From Hungatella sp. (GTDB taxonomy: Bacteria; Bacillota; Clostridia; Lachnospirales; Lachnospiraceae), in assembly GCA_022792815.1 (NCBI GenBank), contig JAAWBS010000068.1, forward strand, positions 1 through 64,000: a DNA stretch of 64,000 nucleotides. The letters run 5' to 3'. The translations under genes were made by a program, and so were the position numbers. Every line of letters starts with the position of its first letter. Positions within the stretch are counted from its first letter, which is position 1. The notes beneath the pieces are model-generated. The model saw only the letters and a list, made by a program, of their open reading frames with translations. It did no database searches and was not told where the DNA came from. Positions 32,990 to 41,691 of the stretch are shown here, piece by piece.

Positions 32990-34192
32990 ATGACAATTCT
33001 GATCGTACATAACTGTTATCAGATCCCGGGGGGAGAAGATACGGTTATTGAGAACGAAAAAAAGATGTTGGAAGATTACGGTCACAAGGTGATTTTATAC
33101 ACTCGTAATAATGCGGAATTAAACGGCATGAAACTCTCAAAAAAATGGATGGTTCCCCTGATGTCTCTGTTTAACATTCGGACTTACCGGGAGGTCAAGA
33201 GAGTGATTAAAAACCGGCATATAGATCTGGTTCATGTTCACAATACCGCACATCTGATCTCACCGGCAGTATATTATGCGGCTGTTGTCTGCAGAATTCC
33301 TATAGTTCAGACGATCCATAACTTTCGGTTCCTGTGCCCGGCCGCTGTTTTGTACAGAAACGGGAGGATCTGCCGGGACTGTGTACCCGATCATCTCTTT
33401 TGCGCAGTCAGGCATAAATGCTATAGAAACAGCAGGCTTCAGACGATTCTGTGTGTGCTGAATTTAAAGCTTCACAGGAAAACGGGGATTTATAGAAATA
33501 TTACTTATATCTGCCTGACTGATTTTAACAGAGAGGTGTTCCTGAATGTACCGGGGATCAGACCGAGCCAGGTATTTGTCAAGCCCAATTTTGCGGAAGA
33601 CAAGGCTTCTTTGGTTCCCCCGGAGAAGAGGAAGGAGCAGTTTATTTATGCGGGAAGGCTGGAAAAGCTAAAGGGCGTGGATGTCATGCTTCGCGCATGG
33701 AGACAGATGGGAGCGAAAGCTCCCAGATTAGTCATCTGCGGTACAGGGACATTGGAGGAGAGGTGTCGGACTTATGTCGCGGACCACAGACTGAATGTAG
33801 AGATGAAAGGTTTTGTACCCAATGAAGAGGTCTGTCGGATGGTGGCTGAAAGTAAGGCTCTGATCCTGCCGACTCAGTGGTATGAAGGGTTTCCCATGAG
33901 TATGATCGAGGCCTATTCTGTCGGAACGCCGGTGATCGGTTCCGATCTGGGCAATGTGGGGAGCATCGCTGTGGAAGGAATCACAGGATGCAAGTTTACC
34001 TGCAATTCTGAGAAAAGCCTGATAGAAGCGATAGAGAGGTTGGGACAGTATAAGGACATTTACGCGTCAACTCTGACGGAATATAGAAGAAGCTATGGAA
34101 GAGACAGCAATTACAGGATCTTGATGGAGATTTATAAAAAATCATATGGAGTGATCGCTGATGGAAAAGGTCTGTTTGGTAATCATCTTTAA
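32990..34192 (+). CDS. GT4-family glycosyltransferase
   Basis: 400-residue retaining GT-B glycosyltransferase, cytoplasmic or membrane-associated, adding a sugar to the lipid-linked repeat unit. The N-terminal domain shows NCYQIPGGEDTVIENE and the C-terminal nucleotide-sugar domain FIYAGRLEKLKGVDVMLRAW, with the EX7E-type segment EGFPMSMIEAYSVGTPVIGS. Donor and acceptor are not predictable. Its 3' end overlaps the next gene by 32 bases, so the two are probably translationally coupled. Confidence 0.93.
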   Translation: MTILIVHNCYQIPGGEDTVIENEKKMLEDYGHKVILYTRNNAELNGMKLSKKWMVPLMSLFNIRTYREVKRVIKNRHIDLVHVHNTAHLISPAVYYAAVVCRIPIVQTIHNFRFLCPAAVLYRNGRICRDCVPDHLFCAVRHKCYRNSRLQTILCVLNLKLHRKTGIYRNITYICLTDFNREVFLNVPGIRPSQVFVKPNFAEDKASLVPPEKRKEQFIYAGRLEKLKGVDVMLRAWRQMGAKAPRLVICGTGTLEERCRTYVADHRLNVEMKGFVPNEEVCRMVAESKALILPTQWYEGFPMSMIEAYSVGTPVIGSDLGNVGSIAVEGITGCKFTCNSEKSLIEAIERLGQYKDIYASTLTEYRRSYGRDSNYRILMEIYKKSYGVIADGKGLFGNHL

Positions 34193-35081
34193 TCATAGAT
34201 TTATTGAGAATATAACGGTGCTGGAAAAAATCTATGCACCCAGATTTTCTAATATATTTTATTTAATACCATTTCATACCGGGGAGATAGAAGGCATGGA
34301 CAACTCCCGAATCATTCCTGTCTATGAGACGTCATACTGTTTTCAGGGCTATATGGCACAGGCATATGACAAGATAAAAAGGCCTGAATTCTCACATTAT
34401 GTCTTCCTGGGAGATGACCAGATTTTAAACCCTGAGTTAAACGAGAAGAATCTATTAAATGAACTGCAGTTGGATTCGAAAGATTCCTTTATCAAGAATA
34501 TCACACCCTATGCCCATAGCGTCGGAGATCAGAGCAACAAACTGTTTCATATCCTTTCTGCATTTCGGATCAATGTGGGAGTCTCCTATGAAAAGGAACT
34601 GCCCTCCTGCAGAGAGGCTGCAGCGAAATGTAAGAAATTAGGATATCCGGTTGTTGAAAAACTGCCGCTGGCTTTTTTTCTTCATAAAGGTTATCTTCAC
34701 CCGAAACATTTCGCTCTGACGATAGTGACTCTTGCAATCAATAAAGGAAGAACACTGCCGTATCCCCTGTTCAAATCCTATGCAGATATGATTATTATTG
34801 ACAGATTTTCCATGGATGAATTTTGCAGGCTGTCAGGGATTTTTGCTGCGATGAATCTCTTTGTCGAGACAGCCATTCCGCTGGCTATGATTTTGGCCTG
34901 TACCAATATAAAGACAGAGGGCAGCATCAACGGATATTACGGTGTGGAGAAATGGCGGGAGGAAATACCGGAATTTGAAAGAAAATATAATCATGACCTG
35001 GATGTATTATTCGATCAATTTGAAGAAAAGGTTTTATACTATCATCCCATAAAGCTTTCTAAATGGAGGTACAGGACTTAA
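34161..35081 (+). CDS. Polysaccharide-locus protein of unknown function (glycosyltransferase-like)
   Basis: 306 residues, no membrane segment or signal peptide. I cannot assign a family with confidence. The N-terminus (KVCLVIIFNHRFIENITVLE) and HYVFLGDDQILNPELN, with a paired aspartate after a beta-strand, recall GT-A-type nucleotide-diphospho-sugar transferases. A middle segment predicted to bind an acceptor is rich in aromatic residues. It overlaps the previous glycosyltransferase by 32 bases and abuts the following flavoprotein. The pairing suggests they act on the same sugar or step. Confidence 0.7.
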   Translation: MEKVCLVIIFNHRFIENITVLEKIYAPRFSNIFYLIPFHTGEIEGMDNSRIIPVYETSYCFQGYMAQAYDKIKRPEFSHYVFLGDDQILNPELNEKNLLNELQLDSKDSFIKNITPYAHSVGDQSNKLFHILSAFRINVGVSYEKELPSCREAAAKCKKLGYPVVEKLPLAFFLHKGYLHPKHFALTIVTLAINKGRTLPYPLFKSYADMIIIDRFSMDEFCRLSGIFAAMNLFVETAIPLAMILACTNIKTEGSINGYYGVEKWREEIPEFERKYNHDLDVLFDQFEEKVLYYHPIKLSKWRYRT

Positions 35082-36317
35082 ATGAAATATTTGATTTTAG
35101 GCGCGGGACCGGCAGGGCTGGCGTTTGCCCATAGACTGAGACAAAATGGAGAAAGCAGTTTTCTTATACTTGAGCAGGAATCTTCTGCAGGGGGATTGTG
35201 CCGTTCCGCAGAGGTAGACAGGGCGCCTTTTGACATCGGAGGAGGACATTTTCTCGATGTACGGATCCCGGAGGTAAATCAGTTCCTTTTTGAGTTCATG
35301 CCGGAATCAGAATGGATAAAATATAACCGTGACAGCCGCATTGAAATTAATGGAGTTACCATCAATCACCCCATTGAGGCTAATATCTGGCAGATGAAGA
35401 TCGAAGATCAAATAGAGTATCTGAAATCCATCGCCGCCGCAGGCTGCAATCTTGGGATCGAAAAGCCGGAACTGTTTGTTGATTGGGTTTATTGGAAGTT
35501 GGGAAGCAAAATTGCAGATGAATATATGATTCCATACAATCAAAAGGTTTTTGGGAAGGAACTGAATCAATTAGGCACATATTGGCTTGAAAAACTTCCC
35601 AACGTGAGCTTTGAGGAGACACTGGCTTCCTGTCTCACGAAAAGAGCTTATGGAACCCAACCAGGGCATGCCCAGTTTTACTACCCGAAAAAGTATGGAT
35701 ATGGCGAGGTGTGGCTTCGCATGGCGGATATTCTGAGAGACCGGATTGAATATAACAAGGCTGTTTGCGGGATTGATTTCGGCGACAGGACAGTCACCAC
35801 CTCTGATAACGAAAACTATCAGGCGGACGTCATTGTCAGTACCATCCCATGGACCGAATTCAAGAAGATAAACAATATGCCCAGGGAGATAGAAAATTCT
35901 ATTAAAGAGTTGAGATATAGTTCTATTGTAACAGAGTACATTCCAAAGGAGCTGCCTACAAATGCTCATTGGATATATTATCCGGATTCCGGGCTATCCT
36001 ACCATCGTATCCTTGTCCGCCATAATTTCTGCCCGGGCAGCAGGGGATATTGGACAGAGACGAATGCAGAACGTGCCAACGCGGCAGAGTCTAAGGGACA
36101 TGTTACATACATGAATAAGTATGCTTACCCTTTCAATACAATCGATAAACCGCAGATTATGAAGCGATTATTGAAGTGGAGTTCCCAGCATAAGGTCTAT
36201 GGGCTGGGACGTTGGGGAAATCATCAGCATTATAATTCAGATGTAACCGTCGGTCTGGCTATGAAGATGGCGGATGCTTTTAAGACATCTGATGAGGAAA
36301 GACTATATGAATACTGA
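35082..36317 (+). CDS. FAD-dependent NAD(P)-binding oxidoreductase, UDP-galactopyranose mutase/amine-oxidase-like
   Basis: 411-residue flavoprotein with the dinucleotide-binding motif GAGPAG at 7-12, then SSAGGLCRSAEVDRAPFDIG and GGHFLDV, matching the protoporphyrinogen oxidase / UDP-galactopyranose mutase type superfamily. The C-terminal FAD contact lies in YGLGRWGNHQHYNSDVTVG. In polysaccharide loci such proteins usually remodel a nucleotide sugar or lipid-linked sugar. True Glf has other conserved residues that I cannot confirm, so furanose formation is only one possibility. It starts one base after the unknown gene at 34161 and its end overlaps the next acyltransferase by 11 bases. Confidence 0.85.
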   Translation: MKYLILGAGPAGLAFAHRLRQNGESSFLILEQESSAGGLCRSAEVDRAPFDIGGGHFLDVRIPEVNQFLFEFMPESEWIKYNRDSRIEINGVTINHPIEANIWQMKIEDQIEYLKSIAAAGCNLGIEKPELFVDWVYWKLGSKIADEYMIPYNQKVFGKELNQLGTYWLEKLPNVSFEETLASCLTKRAYGTQPGHAQFYYPKKYGYGEVWLRMADILRDRIEYNKAVCGIDFGDRTVTTSDNENYQADVIVSTIPWTEFKKINNMPREIENSIKELRYSSIVTEYIPKELPTNAHWIYYPDSGLSYHRILVRHNFCPGSRGYWTETNAERANAAESKGHVTYMNKYAYPFNTIDKPQIMKRLLKWSSQHKVYGLGRWGNHQHYNSDVTVGLAMKMADAFKTSDEERLYEY

Positions 36318-37398
36318 AAAGAATGCTCAAACGACGTCCAAAAGGATATCGGGATTTGAATTGCTGCGGATTATTTCAATGATCTTGATCACGTTGCACC
36401 ATATTACCATGACTTATGGGTCGGAAAGCCCCAATTATTATATAAGAATATGGGCTCAATTTCTATATATAGGAGGCAAGGTTGGAGTAAATTGCTTTGT
36501 ACTTCTTAGCAGTTGGTTTTTGATAGACAAACCGTTTGATATAAGGCGAATTTTCAGGGTGCACCGGCAGGTATTCTTCTATAGTATCATGATTTTTGCG
36601 GTGGGGTTTGTGGCGATTCCAAATACCATCGATTTTTCGGATATCCTTAAGTCTTTTTTGCCTGTGATTTTCAATCATTACTGGTTTCTGACAACTTATA
36701 TTGGATTATTGCTCATCGCTCCGTTTTTAAACATGTTTCTTAAGTCTGCTTCCAAAAGGAGGCTTAAGCTCCTGATACTGATTGGGAGCCTGCTGTTTAC
36801 GCTGATTCCGACCTTTACGGCACAGACACCATTTAATGATAACCTGAGTTGGTTTGCCTTTTTATACATTTTGGCGGCATATTTTAAGAAGTACGATACC
36901 AGAGTGAAAAAACTGCTGGGAACTTGGTATGTCTTTCCCTGTGCCTGGATATTTATCTTTTTCACTTCTGTGGTAATGACTATATTTGAGCGGGTGATCC
37001 CTCAATTGTCAGAAGGAATTAACTTTTTTTCCGGTATGTATATCCTGCCGCAGTTGATAAACTCGGTCTCCTTATTTCTTTTGTGCGAAAGATCAGAGAT
37101 AAAATCGGATGCGGTTAATTGGATAGGAAAGCATACGGTTGCAAGCTATTTGATTCAATCAAATTGTGTGTTGATTCCCATTAGAATCATGTTTTTAAAC
37201 GTTGTGTTCACTTCTTTTCCCGTTTTTCTATATCCAATCCTTTCGGTTTTAGTTGCGTTCTTTATGTTGTTTTTGGGTGTAGGCTGTAATCTGATCTATG
37301 AATGGTTTTCGAAACAGGATATGCCCCGCAAGTGGGAATGTTTTAAGGAAAAAGAGATGAAATATTTGGTGGAGAAATGTTTGGAGGCATTGAGATGA
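36307..37398 (+). CDS. Acyltransferase-3 family membrane protein (OafA/WecH-like), first copy
   Basis: 363-residue protein with about ten membrane helices. It opens with GFELLRIISMILITLHHITM, the diagnostic N-terminal motif with the conserved histidine of acyltransferase-3 enzymes, which move acetyl or other acyl groups across the membrane onto surface sugars. GAGGAAAG precedes the ATG at 36307, which overlaps the flavoprotein gene. A second member is encoded at 44531. Confidence 0.9.
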   Translation: MNTEKNAQTTSKRISGFELLRIISMILITLHHITMTYGSESPNYYIRIWAQFLYIGGKVGVNCFVLLSSWFLIDKPFDIRRIFRVHRQVFFYSIMIFAVGFVAIPNTIDFSDILKSFLPVIFNHYWFLTTYIGLLLIAPFLNMFLKSASKRRLKLLILIGSLLFTLIPTFTAQTPFNDNLSWFAFLYILAAYFKKYDTRVKKLLGTWYVFPCAWIFIFFTSVVMTIFERVIPQLSEGINFFSGMYILPQLINSVSLFLLCERSEIKSDAVNWIGKHTVASYLIQSNCVLIPIRIMFLNVVFTSFPVFLYPILSVLVAFFMLFLGVGCNLIYEWFSKQDMPRKWECFKEKEMKYLVEKCLEALR

Positions 37399-38252
37399 TC
37401 AAGGCATTGATACGGAGATTAAACGGCAATCCTTTCACGAGGGAGCTGATCATGATTCCTATTATTTTTGTAAGGGATATGATGTGGGCGTCTAGGAATC
37501 GCAGCTTTATAAGAGACGGACGACAAGGCTTAAAACAGTTTAAGGATATTCATAGAGGAAAACGATGCTTTATCATAGGAAACGGGCCAAGTCTGTCTCC
37601 GAATGATTTAGAAAAAATAAGAGGAGAGTACTCTTTTGCGGCTAATCGTATCTATGATATCTATCCGAAGACCGAGTGGGGACCAACTTATTATGGTGTG
37701 CAGGATTTTTATGTGCTGCGGGAGATTACAAAAGAGATTGAAGACGCAGAGGATAGAGCAGAGGCGCGTTTCATTGTGTCAAACAGGCCGGAATACATGT
37801 GTGAAACAATGAAGCAGGATCCTAAAAATCACTTTTTCTATTTGGGTTCCTGCCTTTCCGAAAACAGACCGATCAAGTTTGCAGCTGATTTTTCAAAGAC
37901 AGTGGGAAATGGCTGGACTATTACCTATGCCTTGATTCAGCTTGCCGTCTATATGGGATTTTCTGAAATATATCTTATGGGAGTGGATCACAGCTATGAG
38001 AAATTTATCGACGAAAAAGGAAATTTCGATGTAAGACTCCATATGGCAAGCCATTTTGAGGGAGCACGGCCATATAGAAATCTCCGTGTAAATAATGTGC
38101 CGCATAAACGTGGGCCGCTGTATGTCTCAACAAAAGCCTATGAAAAAGCAGAAGCGTATTCCCGGTCACATGGAGTTCAGATTTATAATTGTACACGGGG
38201 CGGCTGTCTGGAAACTTTTGAACGGAAGTGTCTCGAGAATGTGCTGCAATAG
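37395..38252 (+). CDS. MptE/DUF115-like (Maf-like) protein
   Basis: 285 residues with a central Rossmann-type domain: GKRCFIIGNGPSLSPNDLEK then FAANRIYDIYPKTEWGPTYY, the signature of the DUF115 / 6-hydroxymethylpterin pyrophosphokinase MptE-like group. This group also includes the flagellin-glycosylating Maf proteins that transfer nonulosonic acids. In a polysaccharide locus next to a CMP-sugar synthetase, a transfer or activation role for an acidic sugar is more likely than pterin synthesis. It overlaps the acyltransferase stop by four bases; TTGGAGG precedes the ATG at 37395. Confidence 0.8.
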   Translation: MIKALIRRLNGNPFTRELIMIPIIFVRDMMWASRNRSFIRDGRQGLKQFKDIHRGKRCFIIGNGPSLSPNDLEKIRGEYSFAANRIYDIYPKTEWGPTYYGVQDFYVLREITKEIEDAEDRAEARFIVSNRPEYMCETMKQDPKNHFFYLGSCLSENRPIKFAADFSKTVGNGWTITYALIQLAVYMGFSEIYLMGVDHSYEKFIDEKGNFDVRLHMASHFEGARPYRNLRVNNVPHKRGPLYVSTKAYEKAEAYSRSHGVQIYNCTRGGCLETFERKCLENVLQ

Positions 38253-38285
38253 ATTTTTACAAAGTGATTCACAAGGAGGTTTTCG

Positions 38286-38954
38286 ATGAAAACAGTAGCA
38301 GTAGTTCCAATGAAATTAAACAACCGACGTCTGCCCCAAAAGAATACAAAACCATTTGCAAACGGAAAACCACTATGCCATTATATTTTATCCACGCTTC
38401 TTGCAGTGAATGGAATTGATGAAATCTATGTATATTGCAGCAGCCCGGAGATACAAGAAGAGATTCCTCCGCAGATAAAATATTTAAAACGCGACGCGTC
38501 CCTGGATCAGGATACAACCAGCATCAATGAAGTGCTGCGGTCCTTTGCATCCGATGTCCCGGCAGACTTATATATTATGACACATACAACTGCCCCGTTT
38601 ATTACAAAAGAATCTATTGAGAAAGGGTTAAATGCAGTAAAGTCAGGAGTCTATGATTCCGCTTTTGCCGCGAAGAAACTACAGAATTTCCTGTGGAAGG
38701 ATGGAGCACCTTTTAATTATGACCTGTCTGATATTCCCAGAACACAGGATTTACCGGTGCTTTATGAAGAAACGAGCGGTTTTTATATTTATGGCCATGA
38801 GATTATTACAGGGCTGAATCGTCGAATAGGGAGAAATCCTTTTATGGTAGAGGTTCATGAAATTGAGGGGATTGACATCGATGAGGAGGAGGACTTCATG
38901 ATTGCCGATGCTATTTATAATCATGTCTTATGCCGCCCAAAGGTTTTGCTGTAA
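38286..38954 (+). CDS. CMP-sugar synthetase, acylneuraminate cytidylyltransferase family
   Basis: 222-residue cytidylyltransferase that would activate a 2-keto-3-deoxy sugar acid (sialic-acid-like or Kdo-like) with CTP. The nucleotide-binding N-terminus is VAVVPMKLNNRRLPQKNTKP, close to the NeuA/KdsB pattern of Arg-x-x-S/P-K-N. MTHTTAPFITKESIEKG and ETSGFYIYGHEI (the metal/CTP region) follow, with a C-terminal DIDEEEDFMIADAI. AGGAGG precedes the ATG. No NeuB or NeuC homologue is seen, but an aldolase-fold fusion protein follows directly, so the activated sugar may be made by a different route. Confidence 0.88.
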   Translation: MKTVAVVPMKLNNRRLPQKNTKPFANGKPLCHYILSTLLAVNGIDEIYVYCSSPEIQEEIPPQIKYLKRDASLDQDTTSINEVLRSFASDVPADLYIMTHTTAPFITKESIEKGLNAVKSGVYDSAFAAKKLQNFLWKDGAPFNYDLSDIPRTQDLPVLYEETSGFYIYGHEIITGLNRRIGRNPFMVEVHEIEGIDIDEEEDFMIADAIYNHVLCRPKVLL

Positions 38955-39002
38955 AGGGAAAGCAGAGGATTTTGTGAGCGCACGCAAGGAGGAGGGAAAG
39001 GA

Positions 39003-40592
39003 ATGCAGAGAATACAGATGCTTGATTGTACACTCCGTGACGGCGGATACTGTAATCAATGGCATTTTGGTTATGAACATATAAAAAAGATAACAAAAGG
39101 GCTTGCAGAAGCGGGAATCGAGATCATAGAATGCGGCTTTTTAACCGAAAAGGTTTCTTATGACAAAGAGGTGACCAGATTTCCCACAATGAATCATATT
39201 GGGGCTGTTATTCCTGCAGACAGAGAAGGAAAACTGTTTGTATGTATGGTAAATTTTGGAGAATACAGACTGGAGAATATTCCGGATCATGACGGCTCTT
39301 CTGCAGACGGAATCCGTGTGGCTTTTCACAAAAAAGATATGGAAGAAGCATTGGAATTCTGTGAAGGAATTCAGAAAAAAGGGTATAAGGTTTTCATCCA
39401 GGCTATGGTATCTTTAAGCTATCGAGATGAGGAGTTTTTGGGGTTGATTCGAAGAGTGAATCAGTTCAAACCGTATGCTTTTTACATCGTAGACAGTTTC
39501 GGGGTGATGAGGCGCCGGGAACTGATCAGACTGTTTTATATGATAGAACACAATCTGGAGGAATCGGTGGTAATCGGATATCATTCCCACAACAATATGC
39601 AGCTTGCGTTTTCCAATGCTCAGGCGCTGGCAGATATAAACAGCCGCCGCAGTCTGGTAATTGATTCCAGCATCCTTGGTATGGGGCGTGGGGCCGGCAA
39701 TCTGAACACGGAATTATTTGTGGAGTATTTAAATGACACTACCGGGACAGAGTATGATCTGAATCCGCTGCTTAATCTGATTGATGAGGTTTTAAATCGT
39801 TTTTACCAGCAGAATTATTGGGGGTATTCTCTTCCTAATTATCTCTCTGCAAAACACAATGTCCACCCTAATTATGCGGGATATCTGGATGACAAGAAAA
39901 CACTTACCGCCCAGAATATGGATGAAATTTTCGCCATGATGGAAGAAGGAAAAAGGGCGGAATTTGATAAGGAGTATATTGAGAGTTTATATATGAGATA
40001 TATGACGGCGGGCCAGGTTCATGAAGAGCATCTCTGTGAACTGAAAGAGCGGCTGTCAGATAAGAGAGTGCTTTTGATCGCTCCGGGAAAAAGCGCGGTG
40101 GAGGAACAAAAGAAGATAGAAAGATTTGCCGGGAATTCTGATGTGATTTCCATGGGGATCAATTCCGACAGGCACTGTTCTTATTCTGATTTTATTTTTC
40201 TAAGTAATCTGCGCCGTTTTCGGGAACTGGATACCGTTAAAAAGAAAAAGTGTATCGTAACTTCTAACATACCAGCGGATCAGGTTTACCTCCAGACAGG
40301 GTACCGGGAACTGCTGAATATGGAAGAGGCGGTAAAGGATAATGCAGGGCTGATGGCTATAAAGTTTTTGATTAACTGCGGAGTGGAGGAAATCTATCTG
40401 GCGGGATTCGATGGATATTCCCATGAAACGAGAGAAAATTATGGGGACAGTCATATGGCGTTTATTACCAGGAATGCCATGCTGGATGCGATCAATGAAG
40501 GGATGAAAACAATACTGGCAGAGTATGGGAGATTGATCAGAATTGAATTTTTGACAGAGCAGAAGTATATAAGTATGAATCGTGAAACATGA
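39003..40592 (+). CDS. DRE-TIM metallolyase (HMGL-like aldolase) fused to a Rossmann-like C-terminal domain
   Basis: 529 residues in two parts. Residues about 1-290 are an HMGL-like DRE-TIM barrel: MLDCTLRDGGYCNQWHFGYE carries the Asp-Arg-Asp set of this class, and GYHSHNNMQLAFSNA supplies the HxH metal ligands, as in 4-hydroxy-2-oxovalerate aldolase. Residues about 350-529 form a second domain (KRVLLIAPGKSAVEEQKKIE, then INCGVEEIYLAGFDGYSHET) that looks like a Maf/DUF115-type nucleotide-sugar fold. The fusion lies right after the CMP-sugar synthetase. A pyruvate-dependent aldol step making a keto-acid sugar is a reasonable inference, not shown. GGAGG precedes the ATG. Confidence 0.8.
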   Translation: MQRIQMLDCTLRDGGYCNQWHFGYEHIKKITKGLAEAGIEIIECGFLTEKVSYDKEVTRFPTMNHIGAVIPADREGKLFVCMVNFGEYRLENIPDHDGSSADGIRVAFHKKDMEEALEFCEGIQKKGYKVFIQAMVSLSYRDEEFLGLIRRVNQFKPYAFYIVDSFGVMRRRELIRLFYMIEHNLEESVVIGYHSHNNMQLAFSNAQALADINSRRSLVIDSSILGMGRGAGNLNTELFVEYLNDTTGTEYDLNPLLNLIDEVLNRFYQQNYWGYSLPNYLSAKHNVHPNYAGYLDDKKTLTAQNMDEIFAMMEEGKRAEFDKEYIESLYMRYMTAGQVHEEHLCELKERLSDKRVLLIAPGKSAVEEQKKIERFAGNSDVISMGINSDRHCSYSDFIFLSNLRRFRELDTVKKKKCIVTSNIPADQVYLQTGYRELLNMEEAVKDNAGLMAIKFLINCGVEEIYLAGFDGYSHETRENYGDSHMAFITRNAMLDAINEGMKTILAEYGRLIRIEFLTEQKYISMNRET

Positions 40593-40628
40593 AGAGGAGG
40601 CAGAAGTTATTCTGAAGGGGAAATAATC

Positions 40629-41675
40629 ATGCGGAAAAGAGATATAGCAGGAAAAATACGCAGCACAATCAGAAAATCAGACAAGATCGATTATATGGTC
40701 TCATGTTTTGAGAGAAGGAATGAGGAAAGGTTTCGCCTGTTTGCCAGAGAGCAGAGCACGGACACCATTGTGCTCGAAGTACCTGCAGACTGTAAAAGAG
40801 AGAGGAAGGAGCTGGTATATTATATCAGGTCAGGCAATCCGTTTTCAGGATTCGGAGCCGAGCTGAGGAGGACTCTGGATGCGCTTTTTTTTGCGGATTT
40901 TTATGGGTTTATACCCGTTGTGGAGTACACGCATGACTATATCTATTCGGAAAGGACGAAGGTCAACGGGGTCAGCAATCCCTATGAATACTATTTCAGA
41001 CAACCTGCAGGAGTATCTGTTTCACAGGCCGGACAATCCGTTCATGTGTTTTTCAGAGAGGAGCACAGAGAACTGGTTAGGAGGTTGCTCCATGCTCCAT
41101 GCACAGATTCTCCTTATCATTTATCGGAGGCGTACCTTCGCGTATTAGGGAAGACTGCAGAGAAATATCTGCATTTGAATGCAGCCCAAGAGGAGTATAT
41201 GCAGCGATCCTTTGAAGAAATCGAATTACACCAGACAAGAGTCATAGGAGTCCATTATAGGGGAACAGATTTCCAATATGGATATAAGAGACATCCTAAG
41301 ATGCTGAAACTAAACGATTATTACGGAGCGATTGATGGGCTTATGGATCAATCACAGGAAGAATGCAGAATTTTTTTGGCGACAGATGAAGAGAAGGCTA
41401 TCGGATTATTTAAAGAGCGTTATGGAGATCGAGTAATTTACTTTCCGGATGCCTATCGGTCAGAAAACGGAGAACCGGTTCATTTTTCTAAGGACTCCCG
41501 CAGGCTGCATAATTACCGGCTTGGGATGGAGATACTGAGAGATATGACAGCACTGTCTCGCTGTGATTATTTGGTTTCCGGATTGTCACAGGTGAGCTTT
41601 TGCGCCCGGATTTTTAAGTATTCCCATGATTCTGAATATATGGATAAAGTAATACTGAACAATGGCATAAACTAA
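40629..41675 (+). CDS. NodZ/O-fucosyltransferase-like glycosyltransferase
   Basis: 348 residues. The C-terminal half has IGVHYRGTDFQYGYKRHPK, the HxRxxD-type motif of GDP-fucose-dependent alpha-fucosyltransferases (NodZ, FUT8 and protein O-fucosyltransferase group), followed by CRIFLATDEEKAIGLFKERY and a C-terminal LSRCDYLVSGLSQVSFCARI that closes the donor site. Fucose or a related GDP-sugar is therefore a possible branch of the polymer. No GDP-fucose synthesis genes are in the window. No membrane segment is evident. Confidence 0.78.
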   Translation: MRKRDIAGKIRSTIRKSDKIDYMVSCFERRNEERFRLFAREQSTDTIVLEVPADCKRERKELVYYIRSGNPFSGFGAELRRTLDALFFADFYGFIPVVEYTHDYIYSERTKVNGVSNPYEYYFRQPAGVSVSQAGQSVHVFFREEHRELVRRLLHAPCTDSPYHLSEAYLRVLGKTAEKYLHLNAAQEEYMQRSFEEIELHQTRVIGVHYRGTDFQYGYKRHPKMLKLNDYYGAIDGLMDQSQEECRIFLATDEEKAIGLFKERYGDRVIYFPDAYRSENGEPVHFSKDSRRLHNYRLGMEILRDMTALSRCDYLVSGLSQVSFCARIFKYSHDSEYMDKVILNNGIN

Positions 41676-41691
41676 GATGCTGGAGGACCAT

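Noticed and set aside
37395-38252. Pterin pyrophosphokinase (MptE) function
   Set aside because: MptE serves archaeal pterin synthesis; the polysaccharide context favours the sugar-linked branch of this family.
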